A DNA stretch of 64,000 nt from contig CAYMGX010000002.1 in NCBI GenBank assembly GCA_964390065.1, positions 35,427 through 99,426 of the forward strand. Direction: 5' to 3'. Made by a program: the position numbers and the translations under genes. Source of the stretch: JAAZBG01 sp964390065. GTDB taxonomy: Bacteria > Fibrobacterota > Chitinivibrionia > Chitinivibrionales > Chitinispirillaceae. Positions 9,429 to 18,368 of this stretch are shown here, one piece after another. Within the stretch, counting starts at the first letter, position 1. Each line of letters starts with the position of its first letter. The notes below the pieces were generated by a model. That model made no database searches. It was not told the origin of the DNA and saw nothing but the letters and a program-made list of their open reading frames with translations.

Positions 9429-10226
9429 ATGCAAAACAGAATTGAATCGGACGAACCCGTGCGGCTTAATCGCTATCTTGCGACATGCGGCGTTGGTTCC
9501 CGCAGGAAATGTGATGAGTTGATTAGCGGCGGACATGTATTTATCAATGGGCAAAAAGTAACTGAACTTGGAATTAAAGTAGCTCCGGATGATATTGTTG
9601 AGTATCGTGGCAAAAAAGTAACGCCGATGAAAAAACTTACGTATATCGCATATCACAAGCCCCGGGGAGTGATGGTCACGAAGACTGATCCTGACAACAG
9701 GTTGACAGTGTATGAAGCGCTGAAAACGGCTGGTGGCGATTTTGATTACCTGAATTATGTCGGTCGGCTGGATTTCAACTCGGAAGGACTGCTGCTGCTT
9801 ACAAATGATGGTGATCTTATTCATGCGCTTACACATCCGCGGTATCGGATTAAGAAAGTGTATGCTGTCAAGGTTGACCGTGAATTGACAAAAGATGAAA
9901 TTGACAGGCTTCTTGATGGTGTCGAGTCGGAAGGACAATTACTGAGTGCTGGCTCGGTTGAAAATATCTCCGATCAGATTGATGACCGCAAACAATTCTG
10001 GTACGAGATTGTACTCTATGAGGGCAAAAACAGACAGATCAGGCGAATGCTTGAATCAATCGGTGTTCTGATCAGTAAATTACGACGTACACAGTTCGCA
10101 TCTGTAAAAATGGAAGATCTCAAGTACGGAGAATTCAGGCATTTGACAGAACGGGAGATTGGAGCGCTGAAAAGTGCCGGGTATAAAGTGCAGCAGGATC
10201 CTGCTGCCGGCAAGAGGAAAAAATGA
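9429..10226 (+). CDS. rluB: 23S rRNA pseudouridine synthase, RluB/RsuA family
   Basis: A 265-aa enzyme that isomerises a specific uridine in rRNA. The N-terminal S4 RNA-binding domain (VRLNRYLATCGVGSRRKCDE) is followed by the pseudouridine synthase core. The catalytic aspartate is Asp115 in GRLDFNSEGLLLLTNDG, and the family motif EGKNRQIRRML is present. Length and layout match RluB better than the TruA or RluA types; RluE/RluF specificity cannot be excluded. Its stop overlaps the start of the next gene by 4 bases (ATGA), indicating translational coupling. Confidence 0.92.
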   Translation: MQNRIESDEPVRLNRYLATCGVGSRRKCDELISGGHVFINGQKVTELGIKVAPDDIVEYRGKKVTPMKKLTYIAYHKPRGVMVTKTDPDNRLTVYEALKTAGGDFDYLNYVGRLDFNSEGLLLLTNDGDLIHALTHPRYRIKKVYAVKVDRELTKDEIDRLLDGVESEGQLLSAGSVENISDQIDDRKQFWYEIVLYEGKNRQIRRMLESIGVLISKLRRTQFASVKMEDLKYGEFRHLTEREIGALKSAGYKVQQDPAAGKRKK

Positions 10227-10873
10227 AATTCAGCGGTGTATTGTTTGATCTTGACGGAACGTTACTAAATACCATTGATGACCTTGCGGAATCAATGAAT
10301 TACGTTCTGGAAAAGCACGGATTACCGACACATACTATTGACGCATACAAGTATTTTGTTGGTGAAGGAATGGAATGTCTTGTTCGTAAGTCGATCCCTC
10401 TGCAGGTTTGTACCGATGATTTTGTCGGAGTACTTTTTAATGAGATGAAAAACACCTATCAGAAACGCTGGAATCTGAAAACTAAGCCCTATGACGGTAT
10501 CATTGATGTATTAATGTCAATTAAGAATACCGGACTTCATATTGGCGTGTTGTCAAACAAAATTCATGATGTCACGTGCGAGACAATATGTTATTATTTT
10601 AAAGAGGTAGATTTTGATGTTGTGATTGGTCATCGGGATTTTTTAAGAAAGCCATCACCGGAAGCAGCTCTTTTTATTGCACGGCAATGGGGTGTACTTC
10701 CTGAGCGGATTCTGTACGTTGGAGATTCTATGGTAGATATGCAGACTGCAGCTAATGCATCAATGGTTGCTGCGGGTGTAGTATGGGGTTTCAGGGATAA
10801 AAAGGAACTGCTCGAAAATGGCGCCCGATATATTTTAGAAAAGCCATCAGATATTTTGACGATTCTTACGTAA
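10223..10873 (+). CDS. gph: Phosphoglycolate phosphatase-like HAD hydrolase
   Basis: A 216-aa HAD-superfamily phosphatase. The nucleophile motif is FDLDGTLLNT (Asp9, Asp11). Motif II is LSNK, motif III is around FLRKPSPEA, and the Mg-binding acidic motif is YVGDSMVDMQTA. The helical cap and overall length fit phosphoglycolate phosphatase, although related nucleotidase or PpaX-like activities cannot be excluded from sequence. It is coupled to rluB through an ATGA overlap. Confidence 0.85.
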   Translation: MKFSGVLFDLDGTLLNTIDDLAESMNYVLEKHGLPTHTIDAYKYFVGEGMECLVRKSIPLQVCTDDFVGVLFNEMKNTYQKRWNLKTKPYDGIIDVLMSIKNTGLHIGVLSNKIHDVTCETICYYFKEVDFDVVIGHRDFLRKPSPEAALFIARQWGVLPERILYVGDSMVDMQTAANASMVAAGVVWGFRDKKELLENGARYILEKPSDILTILT

Positions 10874-10917
10874 AAGAAATTAACATTCGCACGTTTCTTT
10901 CAACCAAGGAGTTCATC

Positions 10918-11373
10918 ATGTTTAAAGTATTTATAGCGTTGCCTCTTGTTCTATGTGTTGTAAGCTTTTCCGTATTCGGGCAGCAAATGACAATCAAGAC
11001 CAAAGGCAGTGATGGCTGGGGGCAGTCGGATAAATACGAGCAGAACTTCAGTAAGTTCAGTGTTCAGACATATTATGCAGATGTTAAAAGTGTTGACACG
11101 GTAACTCCATTGCCAAATATGGGACAGGGGATTCAGTTGACATCTACCGTTGATGGCAGCGAATGTTATGTTCATCTCGGGCCGGCCTGGTATATTCTGC
11201 GTCAGGATAATTTATCGATTGCAAAGGGTGACCGCGTTGAAGTAAAGGGGTATAAGCTTAGTCTTAATAATAAAGTAGTGATAATGCCTGTTACAGTTGC
11301 AAAAAACGATAGAACACTTTTTGTCCGCGACGAGGATGGCATTCCTTATTGGGTTGCCTGGCGTAAGAAGTAA
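10918..11373 (+). CDS. Small exported OB-fold-like protein
   Basis: 151 aa with a signal peptide (MFKVFIALPLVLCVVSFSVFG) and an AAGGAG ribosome site. The mature domain, with HLGPAWYILRQ, then GDRVEVKGYKL and a closing GIPYWVAWRKK, resembles small periplasmic OB-fold domains whose members end in a similar Gly-x-Pro-x-Trp segment. No catalytic residues are apparent; ligand binding is a guess. It lies 44 bp after the phosphatase gene and is convergent with argA. Confidence 0.75.
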   Translation: MFKVFIALPLVLCVVSFSVFGQQMTIKTKGSDGWGQSDKYEQNFSKFSVQTYYADVKSVDTVTPLPNMGQGIQLTSTVDGSECYVHLGPAWYILRQDNLSIAKGDRVEVKGYKLSLNNKVVIMPVTVAKNDRTLFVRDEDGIPYWVAWRKK

Positions 11374-11410
11374 TCCGGTCGTACTATGTAATCCTTGCAC
11401 TCCCTGTTAA

Positions 11411-11429
11411 CTGCATTTTTAATATGCAG
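11411..11429. terminator. Weak hairpin between convergent genes
   Basis: CTGCAT-ttttaat-ATGCAG, a 6-bp stem with a 7-nt loop, lies 38 bp after the OB-fold gene and just before the argA stop. It lacks a clean T-tract; assignment as a terminator rests mainly on position. Confidence 0.3.
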
Positions 11430-11440
11430 ATAGATAGCTT

Positions 11441-12799
11441 TTACAATTCTACGGAATGCACAGGTGGCAACTTATGAAGTTTAAAACGTAAAATCAGCGA
11501 GTTGCGTTTAAAATTATAGTGCTGTTGCTTTTCTGGCGGAAGGTCTGAGATTGTAGCTTCTGTAAATCCGAGCTGTGAGAACCAGTCGGATGTCTGTGTG
11601 GTCAGAACAAACACCGCTTTGAGGTTTAATGTGCGGGCTTTATCAATCAGAAAAGAGATCATTTTTTTTCCGATACCGAGTTTGGAGTACATTTCGTCAA
11701 CAACAACAGCTGCGATTTCTGCCTGTTTGTCTTTATATATATGTAAAGCACTGCAGGCATGAATTGTACCATCAACCTCATAAACAACATAGTCATCAAG
11801 TTTGTCTTCAAGCTCCTGAGCGGTTCGTGCAACTAAAATCTGCTGCTCAATTGCAGGCTGCATCAATGCAAGTACATCCGGAATATCTGATGCAACCATG
11901 GAACGGAAGTTTTCATGCTGATTTGCGTAGACCATGGTGCCGAGTCCTCTGTTGGAGAAGATCTCTTTAAGTATCATTCCTTCAGTACGCCCATCAACAA
12001 TATGCACTCGTCTGACACCTGCATTACAGGCTTTGTAAGCCAGTGAAACAAGTTCGATCATTTCGTTGTACTCATTACTCTTGTTCTGCTCGAGAAATAT
12101 CCCTGCCTGCTCAAGGTTAAGCTGTGATACTGTTCCGTTGCTTGAAACATACACGCCTCCAGGAATTGTAAATTTACCGGATGTTATTGCCAAATTGTCA
12201 GTAATAAAAAACAATTTTGCAGCATTAAGCTCTGTGCTTATCGCGAATGCAAGCTCGTTTGATGACAAATTGTAAGGCTTACCTTTTGCGCTCCAGCCGA
12301 TATTGGGGAATATTGGAATCATTCTGTCTTCAAGAACATTTTTTACCTCGTCAAGGTAAAACTTCTCAACGATACCGCTGCTCTGGAAATCAATTCCGTT
12401 TCGTACACCGATACTCCGTGCCTTGACCCAGTTTCCAATAACCCCGTGGGCACCGGCTTCTGCAAGGAGTGTCATAATCTGGTTTGATACATCAAATGCA
12501 GCCATCTTGATAAAAGGAATTGAATCGTGGGTTGATATTCTAATTCCCTTGTAGGTGTCACACTTGACATTGTAGGTCGCAAGTATTTCATCAATACGTG
12601 TCCGTGCTCCGGGAATGATGACAATCCTGATCCCCATTCTGTGAAGAAGCACCAGGTCTTTTATAAGAACAGGGAAAAGTGGATCGGGCATCAGAGAACT
12701 TTCAATCTTGATTACAAATGTTTCATTTTTAAACTGATCGATATAGCTGAATGCCTGCCTTATTACTTCAACCTGTTCTTTTAGTCTTGATTTTTCCAT
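11441..12799 (-). CDS. argA: N-acetylglutamate synthase (amino-acid kinase + GNAT)
   Basis: A 452-aa two-domain enzyme for the first step of arginine synthesis, acetylating glutamate with acetyl-CoA. Residues of about 1-290 form the amino-acid-kinase fold (FVIKIESSLM, VIIPGARTRIDEIL). The C-terminal 150 residues form a GNAT domain (VVVDEMYSKLGIGKKMISFLIDKAR contains the acetyl-CoA loop). Length and order match E. coli-type ArgA rather than ArgB or ArgJ. No other arg gene is in the window. Its promoter should lie in the 335-bp divergent region shared with enolase. Confidence 0.9.
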   Translation of the reverse strand: MEKSRLKEQVEVIRQAFSYIDQFKNETFVIKIESSLMPDPLFPVLIKDLVLLHRMGIRIVIIPGARTRIDEILATYNVKCDTYKGIRISTHDSIPFIKMAAFDVSNQIMTLLAEAGAHGVIGNWVKARSIGVRNGIDFQSSGIVEKFYLDEVKNVLEDRMIPIFPNIGWSAKGKPYNLSSNELAFAISTELNAAKLFFITDNLAITSGKFTIPGGVYVSSNGTVSQLNLEQAGIFLEQNKSNEYNEMIELVSLAYKACNAGVRRVHIVDGRTEGMILKEIFSNRGLGTMVYANQHENFRSMVASDIPDVLALMQPAIEQQILVARTAQELEDKLDDYVVYEVDGTIHACSALHIYKDKQAEIAAVVVDEMYSKLGIGKKMISFLIDKARTLNLKAVFVLTTQTSDWFSQLGFTEATISDLPPEKQQHYNFKRNSLILRFKLHKLPPVHSVEL

Positions 12800-13134
12800 G
12801 TGTACAATCCGTCGTTGTTGTTATAAATGCGTCTCTATCTGCTATTTATGATAATACTACAAATATATGTATTGGCTAAGGGGGTTGTATTGACCCGGGT
12901 GTTTTTTCTTAAAGCATTCAGGAGTGTAACGAGCTTTTTCCCTGTGAATGATACCCTGAATTATTAATTCATGGTTGAGTCGCACATCATTACCGGTGTA
13001 ATCATACATTTCGTTCTATAGTGGTTAATAGTGAAATTCCCGTTAACTTTTCCTATCACCCTGCATTCCCAATACATTATATTTATCTGTTCCTTTTTTG
13101 TGGATACTTATACAACTTTTATAGGAGGCATTAC
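12800..13134. other. Divergent intergenic region argA/eno
   Basis: 335 bp that must hold the promoters of both genes. A strong ribosome site AGGAGG (13123-13128) precedes the enolase ATG by 6 bases. An open frame continuing upstream of the enolase start (from 13021) has no ribosome site and is not conserved-looking. I see no convincing -35/-10 pair, riboswitch or RNA gene. Confidence 0.5.
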
Positions 13135-14412
13135 ATGTATATCGAGAGTATTAAGGCTCGCGAAGTTATTGATTCACGTGGAAATCCGACAGTTGAAGCG
13201 ATTGTTGAACTTGAGTGTGGCGTTATTGCAAACGCAATGGTTCCATCAGGTGCATCAACAGGTGAAAAAGAAGCCGTAGAGCTTCGTGATAAAGATCCGA
13301 AACGTTACGGTGGCAAAGGCTGCCTTACAGCGGTAAAGAACATTGTTGACAAAATTCAGCCGGCTCTTATTGGTTTACCTGCTGATGAACAGAGAAAAAT
13401 CGATCAGATCATGCTTGATCTTGACGGTACTCATAACAAGGCAAAGCTTGGCGCGAATGCAATTCTTGCAGTATCTCTGGCAACAGCACGTGCTGCAGCT
13501 CAGGCTCTTGGCACACCGCTCTACCGTTATGTCGGTGGTGTAAATGCCTGTACACTTCCTGTTCCGTGTATGAATGTTATCAATGGTGGACACCATTCAG
13601 ACAATAACGTTGATTTCCAGGAATTCATGATCTCTCCACATAATGCACCTGATTTCGCAACTGCAATAAGAATGGGCTCTGAGACGTTCCATGCTCTTAA
13701 AGGCATTCTCAATAAAAAAGGTCTGGCTACATCAGTTGGTGATGAAGGTGGATTTGCACCAAACCTCAGATCAAATGAAGAAGCCGTTGAGACAATTCTC
13801 GAAGCTATCGTAAAAGCAGGTTACAAGCCTGGCGACGATATCTCTATCAGCCTTGACCCGGCAGCGAGCGAACTTTGGGACAAAGATCACTACCTTTTCT
13901 TCAAATCAAAAATTAAAAAATCAGTTGAAGAGATGGTTGAGCACTGGGTTGACTGGGCGAAAAAATACCCGATCGTATCACTCGAAGACGGTATGGGCGA
14001 AAATGACAGAAAAGGCTGGAAACTTCTCACCGAGAAACTCGGAAACAAGATTGAACTTGTCGGTGACGATCTCTTCTGCACAAATCCATCAATTCTTGCT
14101 GAAGGTATTGATGATGGACTTGCAAACTCTATTCTTGTCAAGGTTAACCAGGTTGGTTCACTTACTGAGACTCTTGATGCAATCGAACTTGCAGGCAAGA
14201 ACGCTTATGGCTATATGATGTCACACCGCAGCGGTGAAACTGAAGACACAACAATTGCAGATCTCGCAGTTGCAACAACTTCAGGAAAGATCAAAACCGG
14301 ATCTGCATGCCGCAGCGAACGTATTGCAAAGTTCAACAGACTTCTCGCAATCGAAGACGAACTCGGCGCAAGCGCAAAGTTCGCAGGGAAAAAAGCATTC
14401 AAAAATGCTTAA
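13135..14412 (+). CDS. eno: Enolase
   Basis: A 425-aa glycolytic enzyme that converts 2-phosphoglycerate to phosphoenolpyruvate. It starts with the diagnostic IKAREVIDSRGNPTVE segment and carries SGASTGEKEA, GDEGGFAPN, the metal-binding acidic residues (LEDGMGENDRKGW, VGDDLFCTN) and the signature MSHRSGETEDTTIADLAVA. Length is normal. Codon use is stronger than in its neighbours (many optimal-looking codons), as expected for a highly expressed gene. It is monocistronic, with a hairpin terminator 36 bp after the stop. Confidence 0.98.
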   Translation: MYIESIKAREVIDSRGNPTVEAIVELECGVIANAMVPSGASTGEKEAVELRDKDPKRYGGKGCLTAVKNIVDKIQPALIGLPADEQRKIDQIMLDLDGTHNKAKLGANAILAVSLATARAAAQALGTPLYRYVGGVNACTLPVPCMNVINGGHHSDNNVDFQEFMISPHNAPDFATAIRMGSETFHALKGILNKKGLATSVGDEGGFAPNLRSNEEAVETILEAIVKAGYKPGDDISISLDPAASELWDKDHYLFFKSKIKKSVEEMVEHWVDWAKKYPIVSLEDGMGENDRKGWKLLTEKLGNKIELVGDDLFCTNPSILAEGIDDGLANSILVKVNQVGSLTETLDAIELAGKNAYGYMMSHRSGETEDTTIADLAVATTSGKIKTGSACRSERIAKFNRLLAIEDELGASAKFAGKKAFKNA

Positions 14413-14447
14413 TGCATAATTGAAACTTGGAATTGATTCGCAATTTA

Positions 14448-14479
14448 AACAGCCGGGTGGTAATAATCATCCGGCTGTT
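14448..14479 (+). terminator. Enolase terminator hairpin
   Basis: A 12-bp stem (AACAGCCGGGTG / CATCCGGCTGTT, one G-U pair) with an 8-nt loop is followed by a T-rich run (TGTTTG). It is positioned directly after eno. Confidence 0.75.
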
Positions 14480-14650
14480 TGTTTGATCAGGATTCCTGAT
14501 TGCTTTGATTATCCTAATAAGGATTATAGGTTCTGATTGTTGTGGTTATGTTAATATGCAAACTGTACAGCCTGACAACATTTTGGTTCGATACCAAATG
14601 CTGTGATTGCGCTGGCTGGTAAACGTGTTCAGTTGAATGAGGAGTATCAG

Positions 14651-15661
14651 GTGCATATCAGTCCGATTAAAACAGATGATTCGCGATGGCGCGACATGTA
14701 CACCATAAGTACAACTGGTCATTTCTTTCAATCACCGGAATGGTCAGAACTATTGCTGTTATTGCCTGAAATGGAACCGGAACATTTCATTATGGAATCT
14801 TTTGACAAAAGATATGTCGTTCCATTGATCCGTTGCAAAAAAATGGGCGGAATAACCAGCACAATGATGTCGCTTCCTCTTGGAACAACCGGGGGGATCT
14901 TTTCTGATACTGCCGTTGATGCTGATGTTGTAAAGAGTGCCCTTGACTTTATTAAAAAAAAGAAACCGCTTAAAATTACAATCAGATGCCAAACTGAAGG
15001 GGAAAAAGACTTATTCAGTGCTTTTGGTCCGATTGAAACGATAAATGCACTGGTGCTACCCCTTGATAAACCATATCAGCAGATTGAACGGGAGTGCTAT
15101 TCGTCAAACAAACGAAAGCTTGTCAATAGGGGAAGGCGGCGCGGGGTTGTCGTCAAACGTTCCAAAGATCCGCATGCGATCAATGAATACATTGTACTCC
15201 AGCAAAAAGTCGAGAAGCAAAAAGGTTGGGTTACAACCTTTTCTGATCAGTTTATCCGTAAAATGGTTTCACTTGATGAAGCAGATCTGTGGTTAGCATA
15301 CATTGATGAGCATCTGGCATGTGCCATTGTAAGTTTTTCACACAATGGTATCGTTACCGCATGGCAGGGAATTCTTGACAGAGAGCTTGGTGACTGTTTG
15401 AGTACTCAACCAATGAATTTACTGTATGCGTCAATGATCCAGTACTACTGTGAAGCGGGGGGTACACTGTTTGATATGGGATACAGTCTCGGTATTAGTA
15501 GCCTTGAAGTTTTTAAAAAAGGTTTTGGCTGTGTAGAGCAACCAATGTACTTTTTTACATGGAAAAACAATTACTATAAGGCAATTGAATTTGTAAACAA
15601 TACGTTCAAACGTCTGAAAAAGTCAGAAATCAATCGGCCTGCAGTAGAAAATGAACATTGA
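14651..15661 (+). CDS. FemAB/GNAT-type acyltransferase, glycan-associated
   Basis: About 336 aa. I chose the GTG at 14651 because GAGGAG lies 6 bases upstream; the frame is open back to a GTG at 14603. The protein has the duplicated GNAT fold seen in the FemAB/BioF2-like group (HFFQSPEWSELL at the N-terminus, NRGRRRGVVVKRS, then GGTLFDMGYSLGISSLEVFKKGFG near the C-terminus). Such enzymes transfer aminoacyl or acyl groups in peptidoglycan or exopolysaccharide synthesis. Its position opposite a glycosyltransferase/flippase cluster supports a role in surface-polymer modification. The exact substrate is unknown. Confidence 0.8.
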   Translation: MHISPIKTDDSRWRDMYTISTTGHFFQSPEWSELLLLLPEMEPEHFIMESFDKRYVVPLIRCKKMGGITSTMMSLPLGTTGGIFSDTAVDADVVKSALDFIKKKKPLKITIRCQTEGEKDLFSAFGPIETINALVLPLDKPYQQIERECYSSNKRKLVNRGRRRGVVVKRSKDPHAINEYIVLQQKVEKQKGWVTTFSDQFIRKMVSLDEADLWLAYIDEHLACAIVSFSHNGIVTAWQGILDRELGDCLSTQPMNLLYASMIQYYCEAGGTLFDMGYSLGISSLEVFKKGFGCVEQPMYFFTWKNNYYKAIEFVNNTFKRLKKSEINRPAVENEH

Positions 15662-15695
15662 CAACAAAAGATGTGCTCGATGGTAACAGGTCACA

Positions 15696-17020
15696 TTATT
15701 GAAATCCTCTAAGAAACTGAGCATATTCAAGATTTCTGCGCTCAAGACTCCAGCGGTTGATAATAGTATCACGTGCATTTTTTCTGATACTTGCTATGTC
15801 AATTTCACCATTCAATATAGATCGTATGGTCTTCCTTANNNNNNNNNNNNNNNNNNNNNNNNNNNNNNNNNNNNNNNNNNNNNNNNNNNNNNNNNNNNNN
15901 NNNNNNNNNNNNNNNNNNNNNNNNNNNNNNNNNNNNNNCTGATACTTGCTATGTCAATTTCACCATTCAATATAGATCGTATGGTCTTCCTTATACCGTC
16001 AATATCGGGCTCATCAAGAATAAACCCGTTGTAAGTGTTTTTAACAAGTGCGGTGTTATCCCCGATGGTACGCGTAACGACAATTGCACCGCATGACATT
16101 GACAATGGTATTACCTGCGAAATTCCTCCGATATATTTACTTAAGGGGTAGAAGCATATATCAGCGGCACCGTAGACTAATGGTAAATCGTTATAGGGCA
16201 ATGCCTCCCAGAAATGAACAGGAGAACTGCACTGCACGGCTTTTTTTTGAAGTGATGACATCATCGGACCATTTCCTACCATGATAAGCTGAACACCTGG
16301 AATATCTTTTAATATGTCAAGAAATAGATCCGGTGAGTTTTCCCATGAAAATCTCCCTGAAAACAGAATTATTTTCTTTCCGGGGTGATAGTCTTTATTA
16401 TTGTTACGTGCATACGTTTCAAATGCAGAGAGTGTGTCTGATGGTTTAAACAGGTCTGTATTTACACCGGCATAAAAAACCTTGATTTTATCAGCATTTA
16501 TACCATGTTCGATGCATTCTGTTTTAATGTCAATTCCATCAACAAGTATCGATTTCGCTCTTTTAAGGACAAAGTCTGCGAATGCATATTTAACGGGGCG
16601 GCTTATTGATGCATACCTGGATCGGTAAATTACATTTCCCGATGACGCAAGTAACTTTGCTTTTGAGAAAAATGACAGCGCTGTCAAAAGTAATCTCAGG
16701 AGCTGTGGCTCACCCACAGTAATCTGCCAGATATCATACGTCAACAGTTTCTTCATGTTGGAAATAAGAAACTTACAAGTTTTAAAGATCATTTTATATG
16801 AATAAAATTGAACCGGTACGCATGTCTGATCGGTTGTTGTATCAATATAGACTGGAATGTAATTATATAGTGCGGACGAATGCTTTGACAATCCCCTGAC
16901 AAGGTGGTAGACATCAACATTGTGACCGGCTAATGCGTACGCTTCCGCCATCTGATGACTCCAGTTTTGCATTCCGCCAATCTGGGGTGGAAATGTATAT
17001 GTAATAAATGCGATATTCAT
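15696..17020 (-). CDS. Family 4 glycosyltransferase, interrupted by the assembly gap
   Basis: A GT4 (GT-B fold) enzyme with an N-terminal YTFPPQIGGMQNWSHQMAEA loop and a C-terminal donor-site region (ILFSGRFSWENSPDLFLD, VGNGPMM, then PLSMSCGAIVVT). As written, the frame runs into the Ns, and the 155-bp insertion (Ns plus duplicate) breaks phase. Collapsing it gives a 389-aa protein whose last residues, encoded left of the gap, continue sensibly (RKNARDTIINRWSLERRN... to a TAA at 15696). It is probably transcribed with the flippase and GT9 genes upstream (17-bp gap) and makes a surface glycan. The sugar donor is unknown. Confidence 0.85.
15784..15838. repeat. Left copy of 55-bp duplication at assembly gap
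   Basis: This 55-bp segment is identical to 15939-15993 and abuts the N-run. The copy encodes the same part of the GT4 reading frame on the minus strand. It is best read as an overlap between contig ends rather than a biological repeat. Confidence 0.95.
15839..15938. other. 100-N scaffold gap
   Basis: Exactly 100 N bases, a conventional placeholder length. Both flanks carry the same 55 bp, so the true gap is probably absent and the contigs overlap. Confidence 0.98.
15939..15993. repeat. Right copy of 55-bp duplication at assembly gap
   Basis: Exact duplicate of 15784-15838, immediately after the N-run. Removing one copy together with the Ns restores an uninterrupted glycosyltransferase gene. 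Confidence 0.95.
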
Positions 17021-17037
17021 CGTAGCTGATCCACCTT

Positions 17038-18354
17038 TTAATGTTTTAATGTTGGAAAATACTCCATTATAAGTAACTTTATTTTCTCAAAATCCGAACG
17101 TTTTGGAATCAGGAATTCAGAGAGTGAGGAGTGTGTAATCCTGGAATAGTATACAAATGCGATCAGTGATCCTGACAGGTACGTTAGCCCGGTTGCAATG
17201 GCGGCTCCATTCGTTTGCAACCGCGGAATCAGGATGACACAAAGCAGTACATTGATAATCATCATGATAAAGGACGAAATATTTGCAATTCCGAGTTTTC
17301 CCAATGCAATCAGCATTGTACTTGTTACTTTACAAATAGAGTAGATTGCAACGCCGGGAATTAAAAGCAAAAATGGCATCGTTGATGCTGAATAGTGCCC
17401 GAAGTAATGAAAGAATACAAAACCTGATAGTGAAAGAAGTATTGATGTTACAATTGTTGTCAGAACTGTAAATCTGCTTATCATGTTGCCAAAAGCTTTT
17501 TTTCGTACAAAATCTGTTTCACCGGAAATTCTGGGAAGTAATATGGTTGTAATAGAGTCAGGAATGAACCATAGTATTTCTGATAGTATTAGTGCTACTG
17601 AAAATATTCCACTTTGCATTGTTCCACAAAAAAACTGAATCATATAAAAACTTAAGCGAAGATTGACAAGATAAATAAGCGCGGGAAACCAGGCGCTGAT
17701 TCCGAAAAAGAATAATTGTCTGAGATTGGTAATACGGAAACTAAGCTTAAAATGACATTTGTAAAAAAGTATGCATAACGCAATGCAGAAAATAAACCCG
17801 ATACTAAACATATAGGAGTAGATTGTGGCTGACAGTTTGCTTTCGAAAATCATGAAGAACAGAAACAACAGTGCTAATTGCAGTAATACCTGTGCAAGAG
17901 CAAGTTTGTTATAAACTTTTGATTTATTTAAACCTAAAAATATTGAATACAGTGCATTCAGCAGGTCAAAGACAATAGTAGCAATTATGAGAAGCGAAAT
18001 TGATACCGGAATGTAAGACTGAAGGTTTAACTGTTTTATTAAAAGAAAACTGGTTGTAATCCAGAATGCTGTAGAGCTTATAACAATAACGGCCACTGAT
18101 GTAATAGCGGCGTTTTGCTTTTCGGGGTGCCTGGGAAGATGGTAGACCGCAGAAGTTCCAATTCCCATAGAAAAGATAGCCGAACAGACCAGCACTGTTT
18201 GAAGGAACCAGTAGAACAAGCCCTGATCTGAAGGACCTATAAGTACTGCAATGCCGATTCGAAAAAGAAACTGAAATGCAGCAGTAAAGACGCGGATTAA
18301 CAGGGTAAATCCTACGTCGTCAGTAAATGATTCTTTTTTATTTTGTTGCACCAT
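17038..18354 (-). CDS. Polysaccharide flippase (Wzx/MATE-like)
   Basis: A 438-aa inner-membrane protein with about 12 predicted hydrophobic segments and the polysaccharide-transporter layout. The N-terminal half carries RIGIAVLIGPSDQGLFYWFLQ, and the C-terminal half has LGKLGIANISSFIMMIINVLLC. It would move lipid-linked oligosaccharide across the inner membrane. It lies 14 bp from the GT9 gene upstream and 17 bp from the GT4 gene downstream, consistent with one operon. Confidence 0.85.
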   Translation of the reverse strand: MVQQNKKESFTDDVGFTLLIRVFTAAFQFLFRIGIAVLIGPSDQGLFYWFLQTVLVCSAIFSMGIGTSAVYHLPRHPEKQNAAITSVAVIVISSTAFWITTSFLLIKQLNLQSYIPVSISLLIIATIVFDLLNALYSIFLGLNKSKVYNKLALAQVLLQLALLFLFFMIFESKLSATIYSYMFSIGFIFCIALCILFYKCHFKLSFRITNLRQLFFFGISAWFPALIYLVNLRLSFYMIQFFCGTMQSGIFSVALILSEILWFIPDSITTILLPRISGETDFVRKKAFGNMISRFTVLTTIVTSILLSLSGFVFFHYFGHYSASTMPFLLLIPGVAIYSICKVTSTMLIALGKLGIANISSFIMMIINVLLCVILIPRLQTNGAAIATGLTYLSGSLIAFVYYSRITHSSLSEFLIPKRSDFEKIKLLIMEYFPTLKH

Positions 18355-18368
18355 AAACCTGCAGTGTC

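Noticed and set aside
12890..12920. TTGACC box upstream of enolase
   Set aside because: No acceptable -10 at 16-18 bp; not counted as a promoter.
15699..16034. Plus-strand open frame spanning the N-run
   Set aside because: It exists only because Ns carry no stops; it is antisense to the GT4 gene and duplicates the 55-bp segment.
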